From NCBI GenBank assembly GCA_016293205.1, contig JAEDES010000002.1, forward strand, positions 1 through 64,000: DNA of 64,000 nt, in the 5' to 3' direction. The notes below the pieces were generated by a model. The model had not been told where the DNA came from. It saw nothing but the letters and a program-made list of their open reading frames with translations, and searched no databases. Origin of the DNA: Bacilli bacterium. Lineage in GTDB: Bacteria > Bacillota_I > Bacilli_A > RF39 > UBA660. Below are positions 27,474 through 36,493 of the stretch, one piece after another. Position 1 is the first letter of the stretch; each line of letters starts with the position of its first letter. Both the position numbers and the translations under genes were made by a program.

Positions 27474-28064
27474 TTATCTCCTTATATATTGTTTTGCTTT
27501 TTCTATAGTATATTGTGACTGTAAATCATTAATCATACCTAATTCTACTAATTCATATAATTCATCTACACTACACTCAAAATATTTAATAAATTCACTA
27601 CTATCTAAAGATTGAGAGCCAATCTTTCTACATCCTTCTGCTAGAAAAGATTTATTATATGCACTGCTACATCCTTGATCTTGATAAAACTGTCCAAGTA
27701 ATCTAATATTTTCAGGAACATATCCAGTCTCTTCAAACAATTCTCTTTTAGCAGCATCTTCATACTCTTCACCTACATCAACATATCCAGCAGGGAGTTC
27801 TATACCAACACCACTTCTTGTAAATACTCTAGGTTGAACTACTAAAATAACATTCCCATCAACTGTAACAGGTAAAACTATTGAAGCATTTCCATCATTA
27901 TTTCCCTTTAAAATTTTCTCTCTAGTAATAACTTCCCCATTATTTAGTTCAACTAAATATTTATTAACTTTTATAAAGTCACCTGTCATCTCCATCAATT
28001 TTTTTCTCTTAGTCATTAGTAATTCAACATATTCATTTAATTCTTCTAACTTCTCTTTTCTCAT
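27474..28064 (-). CDS. Nudix hydrolase, ADP-ribose pyrophosphatase type
   Basis: A 196-residue protein with an intact Nudix box (G93, E99, R107, E108, E111, E112, G114 in GYVDVGEEYEDAAKRELF and following). The type resembles ADP-ribose pyrophosphatases (NudF). Placed inside the NAD operon, it may recycle ADP-ribose, which is also a likely signal for NrtR. Its ATG overlaps the pncB stop by one base (TAATG). Confidence 0.85.
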   Translation of the reverse strand: MRKEKLEELNEYVELLMTKRKKLMEMTGDFIKVNKYLVELNNGEVITREKILKGNNDGNASIVLPVTVDGNVILVVQPRVFTRSGVGIELPAGYVDVGEEYEDAAKRELFEETGYVPENIRLLGQFYQDQGCSSAYNKSFLAEGCRKIGSQSLDSSEFIKYFECSVDELYELVELGMINDLQSQYTIEKAKQYIRR

Positions 28065-29521
28065 TACTTCTTCACCAAAACTTTACCTTTATCTTCACCA
28101 GTTCTACGTAATTTAATTAATTCTTCCTTTAATTCTCTTAACTTATCAGATAAATCCACATAATATCCATGAGGTTTATTTAATCTAGTAACTTCTGGAT
28201 ATAAAGATTGAAATTCCTCTTCAGCATATTCTCTTGTTTCTTCTAATGTAGGTACATCATATACTAATTCACCATCTTTAAAGATTGGAACTTGTAATTC
28301 ACGTACATCATAATTACTTAATTCAGTTTTCTTCCATGTTTCAACTGGATGTACTAATGTATATTTATCTTCTGGAATAATTTCATCACTTAATGCAATA
28401 ACATCACCTAAAGCATAACCAGTATCTTTATCATAGAAACGATATACTTTTTTATAACCAGGATTAATAGTTTTAATACCATCTTCACTTACTTTAATAC
28501 GAGGTTTAACTTCACCTTCATCTTCAACTGCTACTAATTTATATACTCCACCTAATCTATCATTAGGAGCTGTTAAGTTATCCCCAACACCAAATGTATC
28601 AACTTCTGCTCCTTGTTCTAATAAATCTTTAATAGTAAATTCATTTAATCCATTTGATAAACAAATAGTAGTATCAGTATATCCAGCGGCATCTAACATC
28701 TTTCTAGCTTCTTTTGATAAATAAGCTAAATCTCCACTATCAATTCTAATTCCTTTAAACTTATAACCATTTGGTTTTAAATATTCATTAGCAACTCTAA
28801 TTGCATTTGGAATACCACTCTTTAAAACATTGTATGTATCAACTAAAAATACACAGTTATTAGGATTAGCCTTAGCATAATCTAAGAAAGCATCATATTC
28901 ATCATCATATAAAGTAACTAAAGAATGAGCCATAGTACCAACAACCGGAATTCCATATTCCATAGCAGCATCAGTATTAGAAGTACCAGCAGCTCCTCCC
29001 ATATAAGCTAATTTAGCAGCCTCAACTGCAGAATCACTTCCTCTACCACGTCTAGCACCAAATTCGAATACACCACGTCCATCTGCAGCATCTGTAATTC
29101 TTTTAGCCTTAGTCATTACTAATCCACCATGATTAAAGTTTGTAAGTAATGAAGTTTCAATAATTTGAGCCTCAATTGCATTAGCTTTAACTGTAAGTAC
29201 AGCTTCATTTGGAAATACAGCAGTTCCATCAGGTACAGCATAAATATCACCAGTAAATTTAAAGTTTCTTAAATATTCTAAGAAATCTTCATCAAAACCT
29301 TTAGTACGAAGATATTCAATTTGATCATCATCAAAATGTAAATTTTTAATATATTCAATAGTTTCATCTAATCCACCACTTAATGTATATCCACCTTCAA
29401 AAGGATTTTTTCTAAAAAATAAATCAAAGTATGCAACTGAATCTTCTTTTCCTTGTTTAAAATATGTTTGAGCCATTGTTAACTCATAATAATCTGTTCT
29501 TAAAGTTTTATTTTTTTTCAT
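28064..29521 (-). CDS. pncB: Nicotinate phosphoribosyltransferase
   Basis: It converts nicotinate and PRPP to NaMN. The 485-residue protein shows LRTDYYELTMAQTYF at the N terminus, FEFGARRGRG, GGAAGTSNTDAAMEYGIPVVGTMAHS with the His region, and RIDSGDLAYLSKEAR. I choose the ATG at 29521, which follows TAGGTGAG; the in-frame GTG at 29530 is part of that RBS. It is ten bases after the nicotinamidase gene. Confidence 0.96.
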   Translation of the reverse strand: MKKNKTLRTDYYELTMAQTYFKQGKEDSVAYFDLFFRKNPFEGGYTLSGGLDETIEYIKNLHFDDDQIEYLRTKGFDEDFLEYLRNFKFTGDIYAVPDGTAVFPNEAVLTVKANAIEAQIIETSLLTNFNHGGLVMTKAKRITDAADGRGVFEFGARRGRGSDSAVEAAKLAYMGGAAGTSNTDAAMEYGIPVVGTMAHSLVTLYDDEYDAFLDYAKANPNNCVFLVDTYNVLKSGIPNAIRVANEYLKPNGYKFKGIRIDSGDLAYLSKEARKMLDAAGYTDTTICLSNGLNEFTIKDLLEQGAEVDTFGVGDNLTAPNDRLGGVYKLVAVEDEGEVKPRIKVSEDGIKTINPGYKKVYRFYDKDTGYALGDVIALSDEIIPEDKYTLVHPVETWKKTELSNYDVRELQVPIFKDGELVYDVPTLEETREYAEEEFQSLYPEVTRLNKPHGYYVDLSDKLRELKEELIKLRRTGEDKGKVLVKK

Positions 29522-29530
29522 CTTACTCAC

Positions 29531-30178
29531 CTATTTAATTAATTGTTTAACCTTTCCTTTTAAATCTTCAACATCTTCTACAACAATTGCACCAGCTTGT
29601 TCTAAAACTTTATATGCAATTTCTAACCATTCTTCTCTGCTATGTCCTGGTGCATCAAAAGTATCTATACAACTTTTAACTACAAATACTTTTAAATCAT
29701 GATTTATTTCATCTAAGTATCTAAGTAATGTTCTACCAAAATCCATTACACATAAATCTCCACATACACCTGCAAGTACAATCATTTTTAATTTTTCTAA
29801 TGCTTTAATATCATCTTGTAATGTTCTATTAAGCATTCCATTAATTGAATTCTTATAATATGTTCTAGTATTTGGTTTATTCTCCTCGTCTTGAAATTCA
29901 GGAATCAATTTAGCTTCCTCAGTTCCTTCAACACAATGTTCTGGATAAGAAACAAATTCTAAAGCATTCTTATCATGATTTTCTAAAATAAAATTTACTA
30001 ATTCTTCTTCTTCTCTAAACATTTCAATTAAAGCTTGTTGTTCAGGAACTAAATCATTATATTTAGGATTTGCCATTGGTCCAAAATTAACAAATCCATT
30101 ATTCATATCAATCATGAATAAAGTTTTTAAAAATTCAACATCTTCTTTTGTCATATTAGTTTTTCTACACATTTCCAT
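29531..30178 (-). CDS. pncA: Nicotinamidase (isochorismatase-like hydrolase)
   Basis: It deamidates nicotinamide to nicotinate, the first step of the salvage pathway completed by the next genes. The 215-residue protein has the catalytic Asp in LFMIDMNNGF (about residue 23), a metal-binding stretch (SYPEHCVEGTEEAKLIPE), a candidate catalytic Lys in TYYKNSING and the nucleophile Cys in LAGVCGDLCVMDF. First gene of the operon; AGGA precedes the ATG. Confidence 0.9.
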   Translation of the reverse strand: MEMCRKTNMTKEDVEFLKTLFMIDMNNGFVNFGPMANPKYNDLVPEQQALIEMFREEEELVNFILENHDKNALEFVSYPEHCVEGTEEAKLIPEFQDEENKPNTRTYYKNSINGMLNRTLQDDIKALEKLKMIVLAGVCGDLCVMDFGRTLLRYLDEINHDLKVFVVKSCIDTFDAPGHSREEWLEIAYKVLEQAGAIVVEDVEDLKGKVKQLIK

Positions 30179-30194
30179 ATAATCCTACTTGTTA

Positions 30195-30309
30195 TTATCA
30201 TTTTGTTAATAAGTATATTTAAAAATAATTTCTTTTTAACAATTTGTTAATAACTATACCTAAAAAATATTTCAAGTTGTTTCACTTGTTATTAACATTT
30301 TATTAATAA
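30195..30309 (-). promoter_or_regulatory. Three palindromic operators upstream of the NAD operon
   Basis: The 18-mer TTAWCAWTTTRTTAATAA occurs three times: 30195-30212, 30236-30253 and 30292-30309. Its core is a palindrome, perfect in the middle copy (TTAACAATTTGTTAA, 7-1-7). The upstream copy overlaps the -10 of the operon promoter and the other two lie in the leader. They are probably binding sites of NrtR encoded at 20931-21749, but NiaR or another factor cannot be excluded. Confidence 0.75.
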
Positions 30310-30325
30310 CAAAGAAATTTGTCAA
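30297..30325 (-). promoter_or_regulatory. Sigma-A promoter of the NAD operon
   Basis: Minus-strand TTGACA (30320-30325), 17 bp, TAAAAT (30297-30302). The third palindrome covers the -10 and part of the spacer, a repressor arrangement. Confidence 0.8.
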
Positions 30326-30343
30326 CCCTTTTTTTAAGAAAAT

Positions 30344-30393
30344 TAAAAAAAGTATTTATTAAGATAACTCATTCGCTATCTCAACAAATACTT
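30344..30393 (-). terminator. Terminator built into the rsmA 3' end
   Basis: Arms AAGTATTT (30350-30357) and AAATACTT (30386-30393), with an inner AGATA/TATCT stem. The stem lies mostly within the coding end of rsmA and a T run follows on the minus strand. Confidence 0.65.
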
Positions 30394-31156
30394 CTACATC
30401 TAAAGCTTCTGCTCTAACATTTAAATCTTTTCCATGTTTTTCAAGGACTCTACTTACTTTATCTAAGTCATATCCTTTTAAATTATTACGCAATGTCTTT
30501 CTCTTATATTGAAATGAATCTCTTACCAACTTTTCAAAAAATTTAAAGTCATTTAATAATAACTTATCACTCTTTTCACTAAAAGAAATAATTACACTAT
30601 CAACATTTGGTTCAGGTACAAATTGTTTTCTTGATACAAAGAATTCTTTCTTTATATTATAAAAATAATTTAAAAGTACTGTAATAGATCCATATTCTTT
30701 ATTACCACTCTTAGTAGAAAATCTATCTCCTACCTCTTTTTGAACCATCATTACAATCTTTTCAAATCTAAGTCCACTATCAATTAATTTTAATATAATA
30801 GGTGTTGTTATATAATATGGAACATTACTTACAAAATATAACTTATCATAATCATATTTTTCTACATCTTTAACAATATCTGATTCTAAGAAATCTTGAA
30901 ATAATATAGTTATATTATCTCTATCACCTAATCTTTTATCATGTTCTTCTTTTAATTCTTCATCTATTTCATATGCTAAAACATTATCAGCAACCATTGA
31001 TAATTCTCTAGTCATAATTCCACCACCTGGTCCTACTTCAATAACTAGACTTTTACCATCTATTTCAGCACTTCTTACTATCTTTTTAACAACATTTATA
31101 TCTTTTAAGAAATTTTGACCAAACTTCTTTTTAAATTTAACATCATATTTTTCCAT
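30359..31156 (-). CDS. rsmA: 16S rRNA dimethyladenosine transferase
   Basis: RsmA (KsgA) dimethylates two adjacent adenosines near the 3' end of 16S rRNA. The 265-residue protein has KKKFGQNFLKD, the SAM motif VIEVGPGGGIMT, and the catalytic NVPYYITTPI. I use the ATG at 31156, which has GGTGGTGAT upstream; the open frame reaches further but lacks an RBS. In Bacillus the rnmV-ksgA-yabG order is usual; here rnmV is missing. Confidence 0.96.
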   Translation of the reverse strand: MEKYDVKFKKKFGQNFLKDINVVKKIVRSAEIDGKSLVIEVGPGGGIMTRELSMVADNVLAYEIDEELKEEHDKRLGDRDNITILFQDFLESDIVKDVEKYDYDKLYFVSNVPYYITTPIILKLIDSGLRFEKIVMMVQKEVGDRFSTKSGNKEYGSITVLLNYFYNIKKEFFVSRKQFVPEPNVDSVIISFSEKSDKLLLNDFKFFEKLVRDSFQYKRKTLRNNLKGYDLDKVSRVLEKHGKDLNVRAEALDVEVFVEIANELS

Positions 31157-31196
31157 ATAATCACCACCAAAAATATAGCATATTTTATCACAAATA

Positions 31197-31233
31197 AAAA
31201 GGATGTGCAATTAAACTTTACACATACCCTTTT
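31197..31233 (-). terminator. Terminator overlapping the sipW 3' end
   Basis: Minus-strand GGGTATGTG pairs with CACATCC, with a small bulge, followed by TTTTTATTT. The sipW stop lies in the loop. Confidence 0.6.
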
Positions 31234-31838
31234 CTTTCCTCATCAACTAATTGTTTAACTTTAACAATATTAATAACTAAAATAACGATTATCGGAATAA
31301 TAATAGATATTATAAATCCAAATGGATTAGTTATAAACTTATATAAAATTCCAACAGAAGGTACTTTAAATAATACCTTACCATATATATCACTAAAACT
31401 AACTAAAGATGAATCTTCACTTTTATTATTATCACCTTTAGTTCTATAGACTAAATTACCATTTTGAATAGTTTGTTTACCAACAATTCTATGTGTAATA
31501 GTTAGACCACTATATCTAATATCTTTAGATGCAAAAGTAATAATATCACCAATATTTAAATTACCTTGTTTATCAACTCTTTGTACAACTACACCATCAT
31601 TAACATTAATAGTTGGAACCATACTAGGAGAAACTATCACGTAAGCAGAATATATTGGTAACTTACTATCACCACTTTTAGATCCAAAATACTGATCACT
31701 AAAATAAACAATTAAGTAAGTAAATACTATTAAACAAAAAGCAATAATTGCTAAAACAAATCCTCTAGACATAGTCTTACAAATCATTTTAACTTTATCA
31801 GTAAAAGACTGTTTCTTACTGTCTTCTCGAATAACCAA
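31218..31838 (-). CDS. sipW: Signal peptidase I, SipW (ER) type
   Basis: A membrane serine protease that removes signal peptides. The 206-residue protein has a membrane helix (about 24-46), the catalytic Ser in VSPSMVPTI, a His rather than Lys in THRIVG, typical of the archaeal/ER/SipW type, and a second membrane helix near the C terminus. I choose a TTG start (31836-31838) because GGTGGTGAT lies seven bases upstream; an ATG seven codons earlier has no RBS. It is next to a probable secreted substrate. Confidence 0.87.
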   Translation of the reverse strand: MVIREDSKKQSFTDKVKMICKTMSRGFVLAIIAFCLIVFTYLIVYFSDQYFGSKSGDSKLPIYSAYVIVSPSMVPTINVNDGVVVQRVDKQGNLNIGDIITFASKDIRYSGLTITHRIVGKQTIQNGNLVYRTKGDNNKSEDSSLVSFSDIYGKVLFKVPSVGILYKFITNPFGFIISIIIPIIVILVINIVKVKQLVDEERKGYV

Positions 31839-31926
31839 TATATCACCACCTATTCTCATAACACAATTATAATACTAAAAAAAGAAAATGACTATAAATT
31901 AGACATCTTCAAAAAAATACTTTACA

Positions 31927-31954
31927 CAAAAAAAGCAAATATTAATTTGCTTTT
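31927..31954 (-). terminator. Terminator overlapping the secreted-protein gene end
   Basis: AAAAGCAAAT (31931-31940) and ATTTGCTTTT (31945-31954) around ATTA, T run on the minus strand. Confidence 0.8.
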
Positions 31955-32538
31955 CCATCAACTATAATTTTAACTGAATAATTTTGAATTTGTTCTGGAG
32001 TAACTTCTGCAGTATCAGAAATCCACATTCTTAATCTAAAGTTTTCAGTCTTATTATTTTTATTAGTTCCCTTATAAATAGTCATAGCATTTTTATATTC
32101 ACTATCTTTCATATTAGAACTAAAAACTATTGGACCAGTTACTTCAGAATAACTACCACTTACTTCTTTTTCTAAATAAATTTTAACATTTTCGTCTAAA
32201 GCAGTTGATAATTCCTCATCTTTAACAAGAATAATACTATATTCTAAGTTATTAGCGTTACTAATATCAGTATTAATTGAAAAATCAAAGAATTTATCAG
32301 ATGCATCTTGAATCATACCATCAGCATCACTCATCTTAATACCATTAGTAATTGCAAAAATATTTTTATCATCAGTATAAGTCATAGAAATTTCTCCACC
32401 ACTTACTTCATCATACTCTATATTTTTAGGTTCACAATAAAACAAATAACTAGATAATCCTATAACTGCACCAACTGATAAAAATACTGCTATTAAAAGC
32501 ATCCATACTTTAAAAGATATTTCCTTTTTATTTGCCAT
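31942..32538 (-). CDS. Putative secreted or membrane-anchored protein, possible SipW substrate
   Basis: A 198-residue protein with a basic N terminus, a hydrophobic segment (residues 11-33, ...VGAVIGLSSYLF) and then a beta-rich, acidic/Asn-rich extracellular domain. No enzyme motif is visible. It is immediately upstream of sipW in the direction of transcription. In Bacilli SipW processes TasA and TapA, which form matrix fibres, so a fibre or surface role is possible; this is inference and no clear TasA signature is seen. GGAGGTAAT precedes the ATG. Confidence 0.6.
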   Translation of the reverse strand: MANKKEISFKVWMLLIAVFLSVGAVIGLSSYLFYCEPKNIEYDEVSGGEISMTYTDDKNIFAITNGIKMSDADGMIQDASDKFFDFSINTDISNANNLEYSIILVKDEELSTALDENVKIYLEKEVSGSYSEVTGPIVFSSNMKDSEYKNAMTIYKGTNKNNKTENFRLRMWISDTAEVTPEQIQNYSVKIIVDGKAN

Positions 32539-32587
32539 ATTACCTCCATATTATCATTTGTATACTATGTTAAGCATAACACAAATA

Positions 32588-33340
32588 TTAATCTAGGTCA
32601 AACATACTACAAGCATTATTTGTAGTTTCTAATCCAACTTCTTCAACATTTACACCAAGTATATCAGCAATCTTATCTGCAATTAAAGGAATATACTTAG
32701 AACTATTCTTTTCTCCTCTAAATGGAGTTGGTGCCAAATATGGACTATCTGTCTCTAAAACAATATTTTTTAATCCAACAGATTCAACTACTTTATACAA
32801 ATTACTATTTTTAAAAGTAACTACTCCACCAATTCCTAACATATATCCCATAGAAGTATATATCTTAGCAGTTTCAACACTACCACTAAAACAATGAATA
32901 ACTCCAGTTAAATCAAACTCTTTTAAAATATTAATAGTATCTTCAACAGCATCTCTACTATGAATAACTACTGGTATATCAAGTTTTTCAGCAATAACAA
33001 GTTGTTTTCTAAACAATTCAATTTGTTCATTCTTATTATCTTTACCATAGTAATAATCAAGGCCAATCTCTCCAAGTCCAACAACTTTATCTAATTTTAA
33101 TAAATTTTCAAGTTCAACAAGATCCTCGTCTGTAACAACATCAACCTCACTAGGATGATATCCTAATGTTAAATAAACTTCTTCATATCGTCTAGATAAC
33201 TCAATACTTTCAAAAATACTATCTTTAGAACATCCAGATATAATTATCTTAGATATATTACTTTCCCTATTTTCTTTTATTACTAAATCTATATCATCAT
33301 AATCTTCTCTAGATAAATGACAATGTGTATCAATAAACAT
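32588..33340 (-). CDS. tatD: TatD-family metal-dependent hydrolase
   Basis: TatD proteins are metal-dependent DNases of the amidohydrolase fold. The 250-residue protein has the metal motif IDTHCHL at its start, GEIGLDYYYG, VVIHSRDA, GVIHCFSG and LETDSPYLAPTPFRG. I start at 33340 because GAGGTG lies six bases upstream; an ATG at 33358 is upstream of that RBS. It follows metG as in Bacillus. Confidence 0.95.
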   Translation of the reverse strand: MFIDTHCHLSREDYDDIDLVIKENRESNISKIIISGCSKDSIFESIELSRRYEEVYLTLGYHPSEVDVVTDEDLVELENLLKLDKVVGLGEIGLDYYYGKDNKNEQIELFRKQLVIAEKLDIPVVIHSRDAVEDTINILKEFDLTGVIHCFSGSVETAKIYTSMGYMLGIGGVVTFKNSNLYKVVESVGLKNIVLETDSPYLAPTPFRGEKNSSKYIPLIADKIADILGVNVEEVGLETTNNACSMFDLD

Positions 33341-33367
33341 ATAAAACACCTCAAACATATAATAACA

Positions 33368-33399
33368 AAAAAAAGATAAGAATTAAATCTTATCTTTTT
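33368..33399 (-). terminator. Terminator after metG
   Basis: AAAAGATAAG (33371-33380) and CTTATCTTTT (33389-33398), T run on the minus strand. Confidence 0.8.
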
Positions 33400-33402
33400 A
33401 AA

Positions 33403-34938
33403 CTATTCTAAATTTAACTTTTCTTTGTCAATTCTTTGGAATAAAGCACTTGGTTGTCCTAATTCATAAGAATTATCAACTAAATAAGTATAATCTTTCT
33501 TATCATTATTTATTTGTTTTAAGATTTCACTACTTGTACTAGGCATAAATGCTTCTAACATAGAACCACATACACGAATAGATTCTAATAAGTTATAAAT
33601 AACTGTTTCTAATCTATCTAATTGAGCATCATCTTTAGCTAAAACCCAAGGAGTAGTTTCATCAATATATTTGTTTGATAATCTTAATACATTAAAGATT
33701 TCAGTCATAGCATCAGCTACTTGTAATGCTTCCATCTTAGCAGATACTTTTTCATCTAATTCTTTAATAGAATTAATAAATTTATCATCTAATTGAGCAT
33801 CTACTACATTTTTATTAGTAACTTTTCCATCAAAGTATTTATTACCCATTGAAATAGTTCTTTGTACTAAATTTCCTAATACATTTGCAAGTTCACTATT
33901 AATCTTTTCAATTAATAAGTCATAAGTAATATTACCATCATTTGCAAATGGAATTTCATGTAATAAATAGAATCTAACTGCATCTACACCAAACTTATCT
34001 ACTAAATCATCAGCATAAATAACATTTCCTTTAGATTTACTCATCTTGTCACTACTTGTTAATAACCAAGGATGTCCAAATACCTTTTTAGGTAATTCTA
34101 GGTCTAATGACCATAAGAAACAAGGCCAATAAATAGTATGGAATCTAATAATATCTTTACCAATTAAATGTAAATCAGCAGGCCATAACTTCTTGAATTC
34201 ATCACTTTCATTATCAACATCATAACCAATATTAGTAATATAATTTGTTAAAGCATCTAACCAAACATAAACAACATGTTTTGAATCAAAATCTACAGGA
34301 ATTCCCCATTTTAATGTAGTACGTGAAACACATAAATCTTGTAATCCTGGTTTAATAAAATTATTTAACATTTCATTCTTTCTAGATACTGGTTGAATAA
34401 AATCAGGGTGATCTTCAATATATTTTTCTAATTTTTCTTGATAATTACTTAATTTAAAGAAATATGCTTCTTCACTTTCTTCATGAACATCTCTACCACA
34501 ATCAGGACATTTTCCATCCACTAATTGAGATTCAGTCCAGAATGATTCACAAGGTGTACAATAAAGTCCTTTGTAAGTATCTTTATAGATATCTCCTTTG
34601 TCATACATCTTTTTAAATATATGTTGAACAACTTCTTTATGTTTTTTATCAGTAGTTCTTACAAAACGATCATAACTTGTATCCATTAAATCCCAGATAC
34701 GTTTAATTTCTCCTGCTACATCATCAACAAATGCTTGTGGTTCTACTCCTGCAGCAGCAGCCTTTTCTTCAATTTTGATACCATGTTCATCTGTACCTGT
34801 TTGAAAATAAACATCATATCCTTTTAATCTTTTCCATCTAGCAATTGCATCTGCTAAAACAATCTCATAAGTATTTCCAATATGAGGTTTACCAGAAGTA
34901 TATGCAATAGCTGTTGAAATATAATACTTTTCTGCCAT
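33403..34938 (-). CDS. metG: Methionyl-tRNA synthetase
   Basis: It charges both methionine tRNAs. The 511-residue class I enzyme has the HIGN motif (residues 19-22), a zinc knuckle with Cys127, Cys130, Cys144 and Cys147, and KMSKS (298-302). It lacks the C-terminal tRNA-binding domain of the 664-residue B. subtilis enzyme, a form known in other bacteria. Expression is probably controlled by the T-box upstream. Confidence 0.97.
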   Translation of the reverse strand: MAEKYYISTAIAYTSGKPHIGNTYEIVLADAIARWKRLKGYDVYFQTGTDEHGIKIEEKAAAAGVEPQAFVDDVAGEIKRIWDLMDTSYDRFVRTTDKKHKEVVQHIFKKMYDKGDIYKDTYKGLYCTPCESFWTESQLVDGKCPDCGRDVHEESEEAYFFKLSNYQEKLEKYIEDHPDFIQPVSRKNEMLNNFIKPGLQDLCVSRTTLKWGIPVDFDSKHVVYVWLDALTNYITNIGYDVDNESDEFKKLWPADLHLIGKDIIRFHTIYWPCFLWSLDLELPKKVFGHPWLLTSSDKMSKSKGNVIYADDLVDKFGVDAVRFYLLHEIPFANDGNITYDLLIEKINSELANVLGNLVQRTISMGNKYFDGKVTNKNVVDAQLDDKFINSIKELDEKVSAKMEALQVADAMTEIFNVLRLSNKYIDETTPWVLAKDDAQLDRLETVIYNLLESIRVCGSMLEAFMPSTSSEILKQINNDKKDYTYLVDNSYELGQPSALFQRIDKEKLNLE

Positions 34939-34961
34939 CTTTCATCTCTCCCTTTTAAATA

Positions 34962-35215
34962 TCAAAAAAAAATTATTATAAACATAAGGACGACAAAAAT
35001 CGCGGTACCACCTTACTTTATAATAATTTGATATTATACACTCAAATAGTTAACGCCTATCTACGACTATACCTACATATCGATATAGTAGTTCAGAAGC
35101 CATATCTTATAACTTTCATTAATCCTCCACTTTCACCTTACAGAGGTCTCTACAAAAAACTACTGATTACAGACTCTTCATCATAACTTTTATAAACTCT
35201 AACTCGAGCTCTTGC
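34962..35215 (-). promoter_or_regulatory. T-box riboswitch upstream of metG
   Basis: The minus strand contains the T-box TGGTACCGCG (35001-35010) and a long terminator stem (35011-35029 with 34970-34989) with a T run at 34964-34972. Upstream, AGTAGTT (35158-35164) pairs with AACTACT (35087-35093) to form the Stem I base. An ATG at 35101-35103, followed by a purine just inside this stem, is the candidate Met specifier codon. Uncharged tRNA would favour antitermination. Confidence 0.88.
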
Positions 35216-35220
35216 CCTAG

Positions 35221-35249
35221 ATTATAACACATCATTTTTTATTCTTCAA
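35221..35249 (-). promoter_or_regulatory. Promoter of the metG T-box transcript
   Basis: Minus-strand TTGAAG (35244-35249), 17 bp, TATAAT (35221-35226). The -35 lies in the last codons of spoVT. Confidence 0.7.
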
Positions 35250-35721
35250 TATATTTTTCTAAAAAAGAACCCATCATTTTGACTAAATTCCTATCTATTT
35301 CAACGATTTCACTTTCTTTTGTTAATAAAATAATGCCCCCAACAACATCACTATTAACAATAATAGGACATAAATAATATGAATAATCTCCATCAATAGA
35401 ATCTATAATCTTTCTCTCATTTAATAAATCAATAAGTTTTTCTGAAATATTAACATCTTTAACATCAATCCCAAAACTACATATAAACTTATCAGTATCA
35501 CATAATAAAATACTCTTTTTACTAGAATCATACAAAACAGAACATAATAAACAACCAATCTCTTCAATACTTTTAATCTTAGAATACTTAGTTAACTTAA
35601 TAACCTCATCATTAAACTTAATCTCAATCATATCACCATCTTTAATTCTCATTAAACTTCTAATCTCTTTTGGAATAACAATTCTTCCTAATTCATCTAT
35701 TCTTCTTACAATTCCTCTCAT
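35239..35721 (-). CDS. spoVT: Stage V sporulation regulator SpoVT
   Basis: SpoVT is an AbrB-type regulator active in the forespore. The 160-residue protein has an N-terminal swapped-hairpin AbrB domain (MRGIVRRIDELGRIVIPKEIRSLMRIKDGDMIEI, 1-34) and a C-terminal GAF-like domain (about 55-160). It starts at an ATG with AAAGGAATAAT upstream. It is downstream of mfd, as in B. subtilis, with one unknown gene between them. Confidence 0.92.
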   Translation of the reverse strand: MRGIVRRIDELGRIVIPKEIRSLMRIKDGDMIEIKFNDEVIKLTKYSKIKSIEEIGCLLCSVLYDSSKKSILLCDTDKFICSFGIDVKDVNISEKLIDLLNERKIIDSIDGDYSYYLCPIIVNSDVVGGIILLTKESEIVEIDRNLVKMMGSFLEKYIEE

Positions 35722-35771
35722 AATATTATTCCTTTCTAGAATTATTATTGCCAATTACTTACAATTAATAC

Positions 35772-35796
35772 AAAAAAAGAAGACTAAGTCTTCTAT
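35772..35796 (-). terminator. Terminator overlapping the unknown gene end
   Basis: AGAAGAC (35778-35784) and GTCTTCT (35788-35794) around TAA; T run on the minus strand. Confidence 0.75.
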
Positions 35797-36452
35797 TTTT
35801 CATTAAATAATCTTGAGTTTTCTAAAGTAAATAAGTATCTTTCAGATTGTTCCTTTACTCCATTAATTAAAGTAGTATCTTTAACTAAAATCTTAATATC
35901 AATATTTTCAAGTAATTGTCTTTGGTAAGTACCATTAACAAATTTAGTTATATCATCAACAATCTTCTTCATTTTAGCTTCATCTTCTACTTCACTAAAT
36001 AATTTATTAATATTTTTTATAATATCTTTTTCAACACATTCTTTTAAATCATCTTTTAAAATCTTCTTAATCTTTTTATTAATAACCTCTAAGTCTTTTT
36101 TTCTAATTTTAAATATATCTGTATCTTTTTCAAACTTATAATTATTAATTAAATCATTTAATACATCAAGTCTCTCTTTTTTTACAACATTACCACTTTT
36201 TGCAAGATCCTTTCTATATTTATCCATCATATGATCTAAAGATTCTATATTCAAAATAATATGATTCTTTTTTGCTATATCTAAAAACTTTGTCTTAATA
36301 ACATCCATAGAATCTAGAGGAGGCTTCTTAATTAAAGACATTAGATCTTCATCTACTAATACATTAGTATTATTCTTTATTGTTTCTAATATGGCTAATT
36401 TGTAATTATTTAAATGTTGTTCCTTAAATTTCAATAAAGTATCTTCCATCAT
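35793..36452 (-). CDS. Unknown helical protein downstream of mfd
   Basis: I do not recognise this 219-residue protein. It is rich in Lys, Asp, Ile and Leu, has no signal peptide, membrane segment or Cys motif, and looks largely helical, with coiled-coil-like stretches (about 95-165: VVKKERLDVLNDLINNYKF and onward). It lies 41 bases after mfd and is followed by its own terminator, so it is probably co-transcribed with mfd. Bacillus has no gene between mfd and spoVT. Confidence 0.6.
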   Translation of the reverse strand: MMEDTLLKFKEQHLNNYKLAILETIKNNTNVLVDEDLMSLIKKPPLDSMDVIKTKFLDIAKKNHIILNIESLDHMMDKYRKDLAKSGNVVKKERLDVLNDLINNYKFEKDTDIFKIRKKDLEVINKKIKKILKDDLKECVEKDIIKNINKLFSEVEDEAKMKKIVDDITKFVNGTYQRQLLENIDIKILVKDTTLINGVKEQSERYLFTLENSRLFNEK

Positions 36453-36493
36453 CTACACTCCCAGTATATTAAATTTAACAATTAAATTCAAAA

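Noticed and set aside
34327..34352. parS-like sequence in metG (around ACGTGAAACA)
   Set aside because: Three mismatches in the other half; only one half-site is present within a conserved coding region.
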